Position numbers and translations under genes: made by a program. A stretch of DNA of 64,000 nt from Chloroflexota bacterium (GTDB taxonomy: Bacteria > Chloroflexota > Anaerolineae > Promineifilales > Promineifilaceae), in assembly GCA_022616275.1 (NCBI GenBank), contig JAKEFB010000031.1:1-64000 (forward strand). The letters are read 5' to 3'. The notes beneath the pieces are model-generated. The model was not told where the DNA came from, ran no database searches, and was given only the letters and a program-made list of their open reading frames with translations. Of this stretch, positions 34,452-42,437 are shown piece after piece (the stretch's first letter is position 1; each line of letters starts with the position of its first letter).

Positions 34452-35699
34452 GTGCGCGTTCTCTCCCGTATCAGTTGGCATATCCGGGCTTTGCTCATGG
34501 CCGCTTTCCTGGCTGGGTTATGGCTGTCGGCCGGCCGGCCGGCCGCCCAGGGATCATCCCCACTGTCTCTCCTTCTATTGCCGGTAGGGAACGTACCCTT
34601 TGACCCAACTGACATTGCTATTTCTCCCCTGGCTGGGGATGATCGCCTGTTTGTTGTCCAACAAAATGGTCTGGTGCATATTGTCGAGCCAGACGGCACG
34701 GTGCTTGGCACACCTTTCCTGGATATTACGGATCGCGTCTTTAGCAGCCTCGAACATACCGAGATGGGATTGTTGGGGTTCGTCTTTCACCCACAGTACG
34801 AAACAAACGGTTATTTTTATGTTAACTACACCATCCGAAACGAGAAGGACTATCATTATTACACCCGTATTTCCCGTTTCCAGGTGATGGCCGATCCGGA
34901 CATAGCCGACCCCAACAGCGAACAAATTTTGCTCGTGATCGTCCAGCCTTTTGACAACCATAACGGTGGCGACCTGAACTTTGGGCCGGATGATGGATAC
35001 TTATACATTGCCCTTGGTGATGGAGGCGGTGCCGGCGATCCCTTCGATCTGGCCCAGAGTGGGAGCTACTTACTGGGTAAAATTTTGCGCATAGACGTGG
35101 ATGGTGGGTTCCCTTACACTATTCCACCTGACAATCCTTTTGTCAACAACCCGGCCGTTCTTGACGAAATTTGGGATTTAGGGCTGCGCAACCCGTGGCG
35201 CTTCTCTTTTGATCGCCTGACAGGTAATATGTGGATTGGTGACGTGGGCGAGGAGATCTGGGAGGAAATAGATTGGGAGCCGGCCGGCAACCCGGGCGGC
35301 CGTAACTATGGCTGGCGTTGTTATGAGGGGCTTGCTCCCTATAATACGACTAATTGTGGCCCGCAAAGCAGCTATATCAGCCCGGTCCACGTCTATAGCG
35401 AGCCACTGGGGGGCTGCGCTGTCGTCGGTGGCTACGTTTATCGCGGCAGCCAGTATCCGGCGCTGCAAGGATATTATTTATTCGCAGACTTCTGCTCGGG
35501 CCGGGTGTGGGGCCTGGATGTTGATGGTGGTGGGCAGGTTGTCCTGCTGGCTGAGGTGCCGGGTGCTCTGTTTTCGACGTTTGGCGAGGGACGCCAGGGT
35601 GAGCCATACCTGGCCGGGCAGACCGGCAACACGGTTTATCGCCTCGTCGAATCGAGTAGCCTGGTTCAAAAACGGTACTTGCCCCTCATTCAAAAATAG
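34452..35699 (+). CDS. secreted PQQ-type sugar/sorbosone dehydrogenase-like beta-propeller protein
   Basis: About 415 residues. An N-terminal signal (ISWHIRALLMAAFLAGLWLS) is followed by a six-bladed glucose/sorbosone dehydrogenase (GSDH/HHIP) propeller: PTDIAISP, DRLFVVQQNGLVHIV, FDNHNGGDLNFGPDDGYLYI, ALGDGGGAGDP, GLRNPWRFSFD and NYGWRCYEG. The family oxidises aldoses with PQQ, or is non-catalytic. The protein ends KRYLPLIQK, a tail shared in form with other secreted proteins here. GTG 34452 is used because it gives a good signal peptide; TTG 34422 is an alternative. It is divergent from the T-box operon. Confidence 0.85.
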   Translation: MRVLSRISWHIRALLMAAFLAGLWLSAGRPAAQGSSPLSLLLLPVGNVPFDPTDIAISPLAGDDRLFVVQQNGLVHIVEPDGTVLGTPFLDITDRVFSSLEHTEMGLLGFVFHPQYETNGYFYVNYTIRNEKDYHYYTRISRFQVMADPDIADPNSEQILLVIVQPFDNHNGGDLNFGPDDGYLYIALGDGGGAGDPFDLAQSGSYLLGKILRIDVDGGFPYTIPPDNPFVNNPAVLDEIWDLGLRNPWRFSFDRLTGNMWIGDVGEEIWEEIDWEPAGNPGGRNYGWRCYEGLAPYNTTNCGPQSSYISPVHVYSEPLGGCAVVGGYVYRGSQYPALQGYYLFADFCSGRVWGLDVDGGGQVVLLAEVPGALFSTFGEGRQGEPYLAGQTGNTVYRLVESSSLVQKRYLPLIQK

Positions 35700-35790
35700 T
35701 GGTAGACAAGCTTTTTTGCTTGTGATAAGCTTACGCTGTACTTATTGAATGACAGACATTCCCAAGTCCAGTTACAAAGTGCAGGAAAGA

Positions 35791-36186
35791 ATGATGGCTG
35801 ACAACGTGAGAAAAGTGGTATGCATCGAAGATGAACTGGAGATGATTGAGCTGGTCAAGCTCATTCTGGGACGGCACAATTTTCAAGTTTATGGGGCGGT
35901 GGGAGGTCAGCAAGGTCTGGATAAGATTGCTGAAGTCAAACCGGACCTGGTATTACTGGATTTGATGATGCCGGAAATGGACGGTTGGGAAGTGTACCAG
36001 AAGATGAAGGCTTCTGAGGAAATGCGCGATATCCCGGTGATTGTGGTAACTGCCAAAGCGCAGAGCATTGATCGCGTCTTGGGCTTGCACATTGCCCGGG
36101 TAGACGACTACATTACCAAGCCCTTTGGTCCCCAGGAGCTACTGGAAAGCGTGGAGCGAGTCCTGAGCAGCAAGGCCGCTCAGTAA
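35791..36186 (+). CDS. stand-alone receiver-domain response regulator
   Basis: About 131 residues, one CheY-like receiver. Acidic pocket VVCIEDELEM, phospho-acceptor Asp in LVLLDLMMPEMDGWE, Thr switch VVTAKA and Lys in YITKPFGP. There is no output domain. AGGA lies 4-7 bases before ATG 35791/35794, favouring these over ATG 35749. A terminator follows at once, so it is probably a single unit. A kinase partner could be the GAF kinase at 15955, but nothing in the sequence proves this. Confidence 0.92.
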   Translation: MMADNVRKVVCIEDELEMIELVKLILGRHNFQVYGAVGGQQGLDKIAEVKPDLVLLDLMMPEMDGWEVYQKMKASEEMRDIPVIVVTAKAQSIDRVLGLHIARVDDYITKPFGPQELLESVERVLSSKAAQ

Positions 36187-36215
36187 GTGAAAATTTGTGG
36201 AGAAAGCGTTTTCAA

Positions 36216-36252
36216 GGCTCACCCTGGCAATGGGTGAGCCTTTTTGTTTTTT
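36216..36252 (+). terminator. Rho-independent terminator
   Basis: GGCTCACCC pairs with GGGTGAGCC around a seven-base loop, followed by a T-rich run (TTTTTG then eight T). It ends the response regulator transcript. Confidence 0.92.
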
Positions 36253-36279
36253 TTGGTCCGCTCTGAACTTTGATATACT
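36252..36279 (+). promoter_or_regulatory. candidate extended -10 promoter of the metallo-hydrolase gene
   Basis: TATACT at 36274-36279 is preceded by TG one base upstream (TGATATACT), an extended -10. A weak TTTGGT lies 16 bases further up. It follows the terminator directly and lies 43 bases before the metallo-hydrolase ATG. Confidence 0.5.
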
Positions 36280-36321
36280 CGGCAACATGAGCCTGGTCAG
36301 GGTGATGGCGGAGAGGGGATA

Positions 36322-37173
36322 ATGCGGATTCGCTTTTGGGGCGTTCGTGGAACGATTCCAGCACCCGGTCCTGATACGGTGCGGCTGGGGGGTAACACTT
36401 CCTGTATAGATGTGTTGACCTCTGATCACCAGTTGATTGTCATTGACGCCGGGTCCGGGATTCGCCGGCTGGGGATCGCCCTGATGGAAGAGTACGCCGG
36501 CCGGATCGTCGGCACGATCCTGATCAGCCACACCCATTGGGACCACATCCAGGGCTTTCCCTTTTTTGCCCCGGTCATTGGCCCCCAGAGCCGCCACAAC
36601 CGTTTCGTTATTATTGGCCAGAAGCGTGTCGGCCAGCAGTTAGAAAACGTGCTGGCCGGGCAGATTATTGAACCGTACCTGCCCTTTGCCTTTAAGGAGC
36701 TGGCGGCCGATATTCACGTCAAAGAAGTGCGGGGTGGAGAAGAGGTGATTGTCGGCGACGAAACCATAATCCGGGTCGCCGAGTTGCGCCACCCGGGTGG
36801 CTGCCTGGGCTTCCGCGTGGAGAATGCCGGGCGCGTTCTCACTTACTGCACCGACAGCAGCCACGAAGATGACCAGTTAACGCAAAACGTTTTAGACCTG
36901 GCCCAGGACGCCGATTTGCTGGTGCATGATTCCCAATATTCGTTGGAACAGCGGGCCCAATACCCGGAATATGGCCATAGTAGCTGGCTGGAAGCGGCTC
37001 AGGTGGCAGTTGCCGCCAACGTCGGCTGCCTGGCCCTTTTTCACTACGATCCCAATGCCTCGGACGATTACATGGAAAGCATCCTCTTAAAAACACGGGA
37101 GATTTTCCCACGCGCCATTTTGTCGCGTGAAGGTTTGGAGCTGAACCTGCCGCTGGACGAAGGGCTGTTTTAA
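36322..37173 (+). CDS. MBL-fold metallo-hydrolase
   Basis: 283 residues of the metallo-beta-lactamase superfamily. The two-metal motif is SHTHWDHIQG (residues ~69-78), with other ligands in RHPGG, TDSSHEDD and the late HYDP. The start MRIRFWGVRGTIPAPG is typical of a subgroup of hydrolases/phosphodiesterases often found near signalling genes (e.g. PDE-like RNase Z relatives). The substrate is unknown. The stop overlaps the start of the Nudix gene (TAATG). Confidence 0.9.
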   Translation: MRIRFWGVRGTIPAPGPDTVRLGGNTSCIDVLTSDHQLIVIDAGSGIRRLGIALMEEYAGRIVGTILISHTHWDHIQGFPFFAPVIGPQSRHNRFVIIGQKRVGQQLENVLAGQIIEPYLPFAFKELAADIHVKEVRGGEEVIVGDETIIRVAELRHPGGCLGFRVENAGRVLTYCTDSSHEDDQLTQNVLDLAQDADLLVHDSQYSLEQRAQYPEYGHSSWLEAAQVAVAANVGCLALFHYDPNASDDYMESILLKTREIFPRAILSREGLELNLPLDEGLF

Positions 37174-37712
37174 TGGGCCGAAACGATCAGGGCGTTCGCG
37201 GCGGGCGGCCGCGCTATCAGGCTATTCCCCGCGTGCTGGTCTTTTTGCGCCACGGGCCGGACGTCCTCTTGTTGCAGGGAGCGCCTGACAAGCGACTGTG
37301 GGCCAACCTCTATAACGGAGTAGGCGGGCATGTGGAAGCGGCCGAGGATGTCTACACCGCCGCCAGCCGGGAAGTGACCGAGGAGACCGGCCTGGTGGTT
37401 TCTGATTTAAGCCTGAAAGCGGTGGTCAATATTGACGCTGGGGAACCAGACGCGGGTATTCTGATGTTTGTCTTTACCGGCTGGAGCCAGAGGCGACAGT
37501 TCAAACCCTCGGCTGAAGGAGAGCTGCGCTGGGTCCCGGCCGACCAGGTGAGCCGGTATGAGCTGGTGGAAGACCTGGCCTGGCTACTGCCCCGGGTGCT
37601 GGCCATGCCGCCGGACGCGCCGCCGTTGTTTCTGCACTATGGCTACGACTCGGCCGATCGGTTGGTCATCCAATCAGCCGAATTGCCGGAAAGCAATATT
37701 AGAATACAATAG
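37173..37712 (+). CDS. Nudix hydrolase
   Basis: 179 residues. The Nudix box reads GGHVEAAEDVYTAASREVTEETGLV, matching the Gx5Ex7REUxEExGU pattern, at about residues 50-74. It hydrolyses nucleoside diphosphate-linked compounds; the substrate is unknown. The C-terminal extension (DAPPLFLHYGYDSADRLV) is slightly long for the family. ATG overlaps the stop of the metallo-hydrolase by one base, so the two are translated together. Confidence 0.92.
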   Translation: MGRNDQGVRGGRPRYQAIPRVLVFLRHGPDVLLLQGAPDKRLWANLYNGVGGHVEAAEDVYTAASREVTEETGLVVSDLSLKAVVNIDAGEPDAGILMFVFTGWSQRRQFKPSAEGELRWVPADQVSRYELVEDLAWLLPRVLAMPPDAPPLFLHYGYDSADRLVIQSAELPESNIRIQ

Positions 37713-37732
37713 TACCCTGGTGGGTATTTGTG

Positions 37733-37814
37733 ATCATAGTTGGTGTTGATAGTTGGTTGGTAGTCAGTAGCTGGTAGCCACCAACTGATAGCTGAAAGCT
37801 GAAAGCTGAAAGCT
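37733..37814. repeat. short tandem repeat tract, unit AGCTGAA with TTGGTAG-like variants
   Basis: GATAGTTGGTTGGTAG and AGCTGGTAGCC pass into three exact copies of AGCTGAA. The tract sits just upstream of the ribosome site of the receiver gene at 37833. A shorter copy (AGCTCATAGCTGATAGCT) sits in the same place before the HAMP sensor at 41432. Confidence 0.85.
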
Positions 37815-37832
37815 ATTTTCGCAGGAGCAAGG

Positions 37833-38216
37833 TTGAGCTATTCAGTTTTAGTTGTTGACGACGAGCCAATGGCGCGAACGTTGCTACGCTTGATGTTGGT
37901 TCGTGCTGGCTTTGAGGTCCGGGAAGCTGAAGATGGGTACGATGCCCTGAATAAGGTCAAAAGTGACGTGCCCGATCTGATGATCTTGGACGTAATGATG
38001 CCGGGTATAGATGGCTTTGCGGTTTGTGAGGCCCTGCGCGGTGACCAAAAGACGGCCGGACTTCCCATCATTATGTTAAGCGCTAAGACAGATGTCGAAA
38101 GTGTAAACCGGGGCCTACGTTTGGGTGCCACGAAGTATTTGACCAAGCCTGTCTCGCCCGACGACTTAACCCGTCACGTGCGCGAGGCGTTGAGTATTGC
38201 GGAAAAGGAAAGGTGA
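37833..38216 (+). CDS. stand-alone receiver-domain response regulator
   Basis: 127 residues. Receiver motifs are complete: acidic pair VVDDEPMAR, phospho-acceptor Asp in MILDVMMPGIDGFAV, Ser/Thr in IIMLSAKTD and Lys in YLTKPVSP. No output domain. The start is TTG with AGGAG 5 bases upstream (GCAGGAGCAAGG), and no better Met exists. It lies 7 bases before the small membrane protein gene and may belong to a run reaching folD. Confidence 0.92.
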   Translation: MSYSVLVVDDEPMARTLLRLMLVRAGFEVREAEDGYDALNKVKSDVPDLMILDVMMPGIDGFAVCEALRGDQKTAGLPIIMLSAKTDVESVNRGLRLGATKYLTKPVSPDDLTRHVREALSIAEKER

Positions 38217-38223
38217 GCAAGTT

Positions 38224-38448
38224 ATGTTGATTAAGCGACTTTTATTGGCGGCTATTTCACTGGTTATTGGGTACGCAGCCACGTGGCTGATCGTAATTTT
38301 TCTTTTGGAAACGTCAGTAGCCGAGTTCTGGGTGGGGCCGGAACAGCCGGTGAACATTCCCTATTTCATTCTGACCGGGTTCTTTATTGCCCTGGCCGTA
38401 AGTATCTGGTTAGACTTATTTATGGGCACTGAAATCCTGCCCAAGTAG
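38224..38448 (+). CDS. small membrane protein with two transmembrane segments
   Basis: 74 residues. Hydrophobic segments lie at about 3-28 (KRLLLAAISLVIGYAATWLIVIF) and 47-67. It ends with WLDLFMGTEILPK. Translation is supported by AAGGTGAG upstream of ATG 38224. I recognise no family. It lies between a receiver and folD in the same direction. Confidence 0.65.
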   Translation: MLIKRLLLAAISLVIGYAATWLIVIFLLETSVAEFWVGPEQPVNIPYFILTGFFIALAVSIWLDLFMGTEILPK

Positions 38449-38457
38449 AAGTTCCCG

Positions 38458-39336
38458 ATGACGGCGCAACTCATTGATGGCAAAAGTATCGCGGCCAAAA
38501 TCCGCGAAGAGATTGGCACGGCCGTGGCTGCCATGCAGGCCCAGCACGATTACGTGCCCGGTCTGGCCACCGTCCTGGTGGGGGAAAACCCGGCCTCGGC
38601 GACCTACGTGCGGATGAAGCAGAAGGCCTGCGCCGAGGCGGGGATCCGCTCGATTGGCCACGAGCTGCCGGCCGGCACCGGCCAGACCGAGCTGGAGGAA
38701 TTGGTGCGGGCGCTCAACGCCGACCCGCAGGTCAACGGCATTCTCGTCCAGTTGCCGCTGCCCGACCACCTGGACGACGAAGCGGTCTTGAACAGTATTG
38801 ACCTGGGCAAGGACGTGGACGGCTTTCACCCGGTCAACATCGGCCGCCTGGCGATGAAGGGCCGGGACCCACTCTTTATCCCTTGTACGCCTTACGGGGT
38901 GATGGCCTTGCTGGAAGAAGTCGGCGTCCGGCTGAGTGGCGCCGAAGCAGTGGTGGTCGGCCGCTCCAACATCGTTGGCCTGCCGGTGGCCATGCTGCTG
39001 CAAAAAGCCAACGCCACCGTCACCATCTGCCACAGCCGCACCCGAGACCTGGCCGCCCACACCCGGCCGGCCGACGTGCTCATTGCCGCTATCGGCCGGG
39101 CCGAAATGATCACCGGCGACATGATCAAGCCCGGCGCAGTCGTCATTGACGTGGGTGTCAACCAGAAGGAAGATCCCACGGCCAAGCGGGGCTATCGCCT
39201 GGTGGGCGATGTGGAATTTGAATCGGCCGTAGAGGTAGCCGGGGCTATCACCCCTGTCCCCGGCGGCGTCGGCCCCATGACCATTGCCATGCTGCTGAAG
39301 AACACCCTGCGGGCGGCCGAGCTGGCGCTCGCGTAG
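38458..39336 (+). CDS. folD: bifunctional methylenetetrahydrofolate dehydrogenase/cyclohydrolase
   Basis: 292 residues. FolD interconverts 5,10-methylene-, methenyl- and formyl-tetrahydrofolate for purine and formyl-Met synthesis. Signatures: [14 protein letters not shown] with the catalytic Tyr/Lys, [25 protein letters not shown] and the NADP site [13 protein letters not shown], plus [15 protein letters not shown] near the end. Length and motif order are normal. Its stop codon TAG lies in a hairpin shared with the convergent mobA. Confidence 0.96.
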   Translation: MTAQLIDGKSIAAKIREEIGTAVAAMQAQHDYVPGLATVLVGENPASATYVRMKQKACAEAGIRSIGHELPAGTGQTELEELVRALNADPQVNGILVQLPLPDHLDDEAVLNSIDLGKDVDGFHPVNIGRLAMKGRDPLFIPCTPYGVMALLEEVGVRLSGAEAVVVGRSNIVGLPVAMLLQKANATVTICHSRTRDLAAHTRPADVLIAAIGRAEMITGDMIKPGAVVIDVGVNQKEDPTAKRGYRLVGDVEFESAVEVAGAITPVPGGVGPMTIAMLLKNTLRAAELALA

Positions 39337-39384
39337 TTATGTGGTTGTGTAGTTTTCTACACAACCACACAACCACATAACTAC
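39333..39384. repeat. hairpin built of TGGTTGTG repeats, ending folD and mobA
   Basis: The left arm GTAGTTATGTGGTTGTGTAG pairs with a right arm that is identical except for one extra eight-base unit (TGGTTGTG). Both convergent genes take their TAG stops from the arm ends. It is likely to act as a bidirectional terminator-like structure, although no T-run follows. Confidence 0.85.
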
Positions 39385-39971
39385 ATCCCCTCCCCGGCCT
39401 GGGCCAGCTCTTCCGGCGTATTGAGGTTGGCGAAGGAACGGCCGGCGGGGTCGAAGCGGGCGATGGTCGGGCGGTCCAGGAAGTGGACGCGGACTTTGCC
39501 GAAGAAGGCCGTCAATTTCAGTAAACCGGCCCGCAAGTTTTCCTCAATTGGCTCCAGGCAAGCCCGGCCGTAGACGGCGTGGAGGGGTTCCGGGTATTTG
39601 TCCCATTGGGGGACGACGATGTCGGCCGTCTCCCGCAGCGAGATCATGTACTCCAGCAGCGGCCGGTTGAGCCAGGGCATGTCACAGGCGACGACCAGGA
39701 CGTGGGGGAAACGGGCGTGGCTGAGGGCGGTGTGGAAGCCGCCCAACGGCCCCCGGTCAGGGTAAATGTCGCCAAACATGGGCAGCCCCAGGTGGGCGTA
39801 GTCGCCGGGCTTGTTGGTGATCAGAATCGTTTCCTCACCCAACCTGTAGACCCGTTCCATCACGTGCTCAATCAGCGGTTTGCCAAGGAGGGGCACAAAG
39901 GACTTGTCCGTGCCCATCCGGCTGCTCTTGCCCCCGGCCATGATGGCCACAGTGATACCAGCCGCACTCAT
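39381..39971 (-). CDS. mobA: molybdenum cofactor guanylyltransferase
   Basis: 196 residues. MobA links GMP from GTP to molybdopterin. The N-terminal nucleotide-binding signature is IMAGGKSSRMGTDKSFVPLLGKPLIEH, and CDMPWLNRPLLEYM provides the metal site. Length fits. It is the only cofactor gene of this pathway in the window and implies a molybdoenzyme elsewhere. It may be co-transcribed with hemW upstream (77 bases). Confidence 0.92.
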   Translation of the reverse strand: MSAAGITVAIMAGGKSSRMGTDKSFVPLLGKPLIEHVMERVYRLGEETILITNKPGDYAHLGLPMFGDIYPDRGPLGGFHTALSHARFPHVLVVACDMPWLNRPLLEYMISLRETADIVVPQWDKYPEPLHAVYGRACLEPIEENLRAGLLKLTAFFGKVRVHFLDRPTIARFDPAGRSFANLNTPEELAQAGEGM

Positions 39972-40010
39972 ACCCCGTTAGACCTCGTCAGCAGTTCACA
40001 GATTACACCG

Positions 40011-40046
40011 CTGCAATAATCTCCAACCTCCAATCTCCAATCTCCC
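40011..40046. repeat. short tandem repeat tract, unit CCAATCT
   Basis: AATCTCCAACCTCCAATCTCCAATCTCC-like units (seven bases) between hemW and mobA, ending at the hemW stop. Confidence 0.75.
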
Positions 40047-40047
40047 G

Positions 40048-41223
40048 TTATAAAAACCGGTAAAAGACCTGGTTACTCAAGAACCGGCCGCGCTGGGTGA
40101 GGCGGAGGCGGCCATTTTCCTCACATAGTAATCCATACGCCACAAGCTGCTGCGTCGTTTCGGGGTAGGCGTCGTAGAGGCTCTGGCCAAAGCGGGCGGT
40201 GAAGGCGGCCAGGTCTAGTCCCTCTTGCAGCAGGCGCAGTTGGGTGATAACCGTGTCGGTCATGGCCTCGGCGCGGGATAGTTGGTGCTTCTCGGCCACG
40301 GCCGCCGACCACGGGTAGTGGTCGCCGTCGCCGCTCTCCATGCGCCGGATGTAGACCCGGGGCTGTTTGACGACGTAATAGCGGTAGCCGGCGGCGTGGC
40401 CGTGGGCGCCTGCGCCCAACCCCAGATATTCGTCGTTGTGCCAGTAGGTCAGGTTGTGAGCGCATTCCCGGCCGGGCCTGGCCCAGTTAGAGATTTCGTA
40501 GTGGACAAAGCCATACCCGGCCAGTAGTTCCCCGGCCAGCTCGTACTGGTCAGCGGCCAGGTCGGGGTCGGGGGGCTGGATGCGGCCGTTTTTCAGCCAG
40601 CGTTCCATCGGCGTGCCCGGCTCGATGGTCAGGCAGTACAGGCTGAGGTGGTCGGGGGCCAGGGCCAGCGCCTGGCGCAGCGTATATTCCCACGAGGCCA
40701 GCGATTGGCCGGGCAGGCCGTAGATAAAGTCCAGGTTCAGGTTGTCGAAGCCGGCAGCGCGGGCCATGGCCACGGCCCGGACGACGGTGGCAAAGTCGTG
40801 CTCCCGTTCCAGCAGGACCAGCTCGTTGGCGACGGCGCTCTGCGCCCCGAAGCTGAGACGGTTGGCGCCCAGAGCGCGGATAGCGGCTAAATAATCGCTG
40901 TCCACCGTGTCCGGGTTGGCTTCCAGCGTAATTTCGGCCCCGGCCGCCAGCTCAAAATTGTCCCGGATGGCCTGCAAAAGGTGGGCCAACAGGGCTGGCG
41001 GCATCAGCGACGGCGTGCCGCCGCCGAAAAAGATGGTGTGGGCGCGCCGGCCGGCCTGGCCACCCACCTGGCGAATTTCCCGGACGAGAGCCAGAGCATA
41101 CGCCTCCTTCAGGTCGCCCAGGCTGGTGTAGGTGTTAAAATCACAGTAAGCGCAGCGATGGCGGCAAAAGGGGATGTGGAGGTAGAGGCTAAGCGAAGTC
41201 AAAGCTGGCAACTTGTCCTCCAA
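40048..41223 (-). CDS. hemW: radical SAM protein HemW (coproporphyrinogen III oxidase-like)
   Basis: 391 residues. The radical SAM cluster motif is HIPFCRHRCAYCDF (CxxxCxxC). It is followed by the haem-binding/SAM region FFGGGTPSLMP and the later HNLTYWHNDEYLGLGAGAHG typical of HemW/HemN. HemW is proposed to be a haem chaperone rather than an oxidase. The start MEDKLPALTSLSLYLHIPFC is normal. A tandem repeat separates it from the divergent HAMP sensor. Confidence 0.92.
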   Translation of the reverse strand: MEDKLPALTSLSLYLHIPFCRHRCAYCDFNTYTSLGDLKEAYALALVREIRQVGGQAGRRAHTIFFGGGTPSLMPPALLAHLLQAIRDNFELAAGAEITLEANPDTVDSDYLAAIRALGANRLSFGAQSAVANELVLLEREHDFATVVRAVAMARAAGFDNLNLDFIYGLPGQSLASWEYTLRQALALAPDHLSLYCLTIEPGTPMERWLKNGRIQPPDPDLAADQYELAGELLAGYGFVHYEISNWARPGRECAHNLTYWHNDEYLGLGAGAHGHAAGYRYYVVKQPRVYIRRMESGDGDHYPWSAAVAEKHQLSRAEAMTDTVITQLRLLQEGLDLAAFTARFGQSLYDAYPETTQQLVAYGLLCEENGRLRLTQRGRFLSNQVFYRFL

Positions 41224-41253
41224 TCAGGCAGCCCAAGGGGCAGATATAACTTG

Positions 41254-41290
41254 CGCACTTGCATACTCGCATACTCGCATACTCGCAACA
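41254..41290. repeat. short tandem repeat tract, unit ATACTCGC
   Basis: Three to four copies of the eight-base unit CATACTCG, preceded by CTTGCGCACTTG, in the hemW/HAMP-sensor gap. Confidence 0.85.
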
Positions 41291-41388
41291 TCCCTGGATT
41301 TTACCCTGATTTTGTTACAGGTTGTATTGCCCATTTACCGAAGATGGCCGATAATTGCGAATCGCATCCCATTACAAACGACAAAAAT

Positions 41389-41413
41389 GCTGATAGCTCA
41401 TAGCTGATAGCTA
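41389..41413. repeat. short tandem repeat tract, AGCTGAT unit, before the HAMP sensor
   Basis: GCTGATAGCTCATAGCTGATAGCT lies just before the GGAGG of the gene at 41432. The same arrangement exists at 37795-37814 before a receiver gene. Confidence 0.8.
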
Positions 41414-41431
41414 TTTTTGAGGAGGCCTCGC

Positions 41432-42391
41432 ATGTCCCATTGGTCCGACAATTTCAAGATCCGCACCAAGATTATTGGCCCGGTGGCCATTCTGGTCTTA
41501 ACCGGACTGCTGACGATTGGCGGCATCTTGCTAAATATCTCCCGGCTGAAGACCACGGTGGAAGCAATTGTGCAGGAGGAAGACAAATTAGTTCACGCCC
41601 AAGCTGCGCTTATCTTTTTGCAGCAGCAGGAATTGGTCGAGAAGAACTTTCTGTTGACCGGCGACGATTCCCTCATGGCGCTGCACACCGAGTTAAATGA
41701 ACAGGTCGTCTTCCACATCCAGGCTGCCCTGGAGAGCGCGGCCGGGGAAGAAGACCGGGCGCTGATCGAGCAAGTTCAGGCCAACATGGCCCGGTATCAC
41801 GACCTGTACACGGACATGGTTGGCACGGCGCAGGCAGGTGATCGCGAGGGGGCGATGCAGCTTTCGTTGGACGTGGCCGATCCGATGGTGGCCCAGGTCC
41901 ACGAGGACGTGACCCGGTTAATTGACGACAGCAAGGCCAGCGTGGCCGCGCAGCTTGAGGGAGCGAAAGCGCAACGTGACCGGGCCATCCTCACCAGCCT
42001 GACGAGCACCCTGATCTTCCTGGTGATTGGCGTGGCTATCGTAGGCCAGGCCAGACGGATGACGGACCCGGTGGTGGCGCTGGCGGGGGCGGCCGCGGCC
42101 GTGGACGCGGGCAACTACAACGTGGACAGCCTGGCGGCCGTGGCCCGGCGTGGCGATGAGCTGGGCCAACTGGCGCGGGTCTTCCAGCACATGGCCCACC
42201 AGGTCTATCAGCGCGAAGAAAAGCTTAAGCAGGAAGTCCAGGAGCTACGCATCCAGATTGACGAAGCCAGGCGCGCCGAGGAAGTGGCCGAAATTACCGG
42301 GAGTGACTACTTCCAGGAGTTACAACGCAAGGCGCGGGAGCTGCGCCAGCAACAACCGGACGAACTGGGTGAAGAGGAGATTGTAGATTAG
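41432..42391 (+). CDS. HAMP-domain membrane sensor without an output domain
   Basis: About 319 residues. A first membrane helix (~18-36, IIGPVAILVLTGLLTIGGILL), a helical extracytoplasmic domain of about 150 residues (CHASE3/four-helix-like), a second membrane helix (~187-205, ILTSLTSTLIFLVIGVAIV) and a HAMP domain (RRMTDPVVALAGAAAAVDAGNYNVD) follow in order. A coiled coil runs to the end with GSDYFQELQRKARELRQQ. No kinase, cyclase or MCP module is present, so it must signal through a partner. GGAGG is 6 bases before ATG. The stop TAG overlaps the stop of the convergent ABC gene. Confidence 0.85.
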   Translation: MSHWSDNFKIRTKIIGPVAILVLTGLLTIGGILLNISRLKTTVEAIVQEEDKLVHAQAALIFLQQQELVEKNFLLTGDDSLMALHTELNEQVVFHIQAALESAAGEEDRALIEQVQANMARYHDLYTDMVGTAQAGDREGAMQLSLDVADPMVAQVHEDVTRLIDDSKASVAAQLEGAKAQRDRAILTSLTSTLIFLVIGVAIVGQARRMTDPVVALAGAAAAVDAGNYNVDSLAAVARRGDELGQLARVFQHMAHQVYQREEKLKQEVQELRIQIDEARRAEEVAEITGSDYFQELQRKARELRQQQPDELGEEEIVD

Positions 42392-42437
42392 CGATTGGCG
42401 ACCGAGTCAATCTCCAATCTCAAATCTCTAATCTCTT
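42374..42437. repeat. short tandem repeat tract, unit AGATTAG/CAATCTC
   Basis: Seven-base units cover the ends of two convergent genes. They code GEEEIVD in the HAMP sensor and EEIRDLRLEID near the end of the ABC transporter, and carry the HAMP sensor stop. Confidence 0.8.

Noticed and set aside
35705-35722. CAAGC-TTTTTT-GCTTG hairpin after the sugar-dehydrogenase-like gene
   Set aside because: Only five base pairs and no T-run after the stem, so not a supportable terminator.
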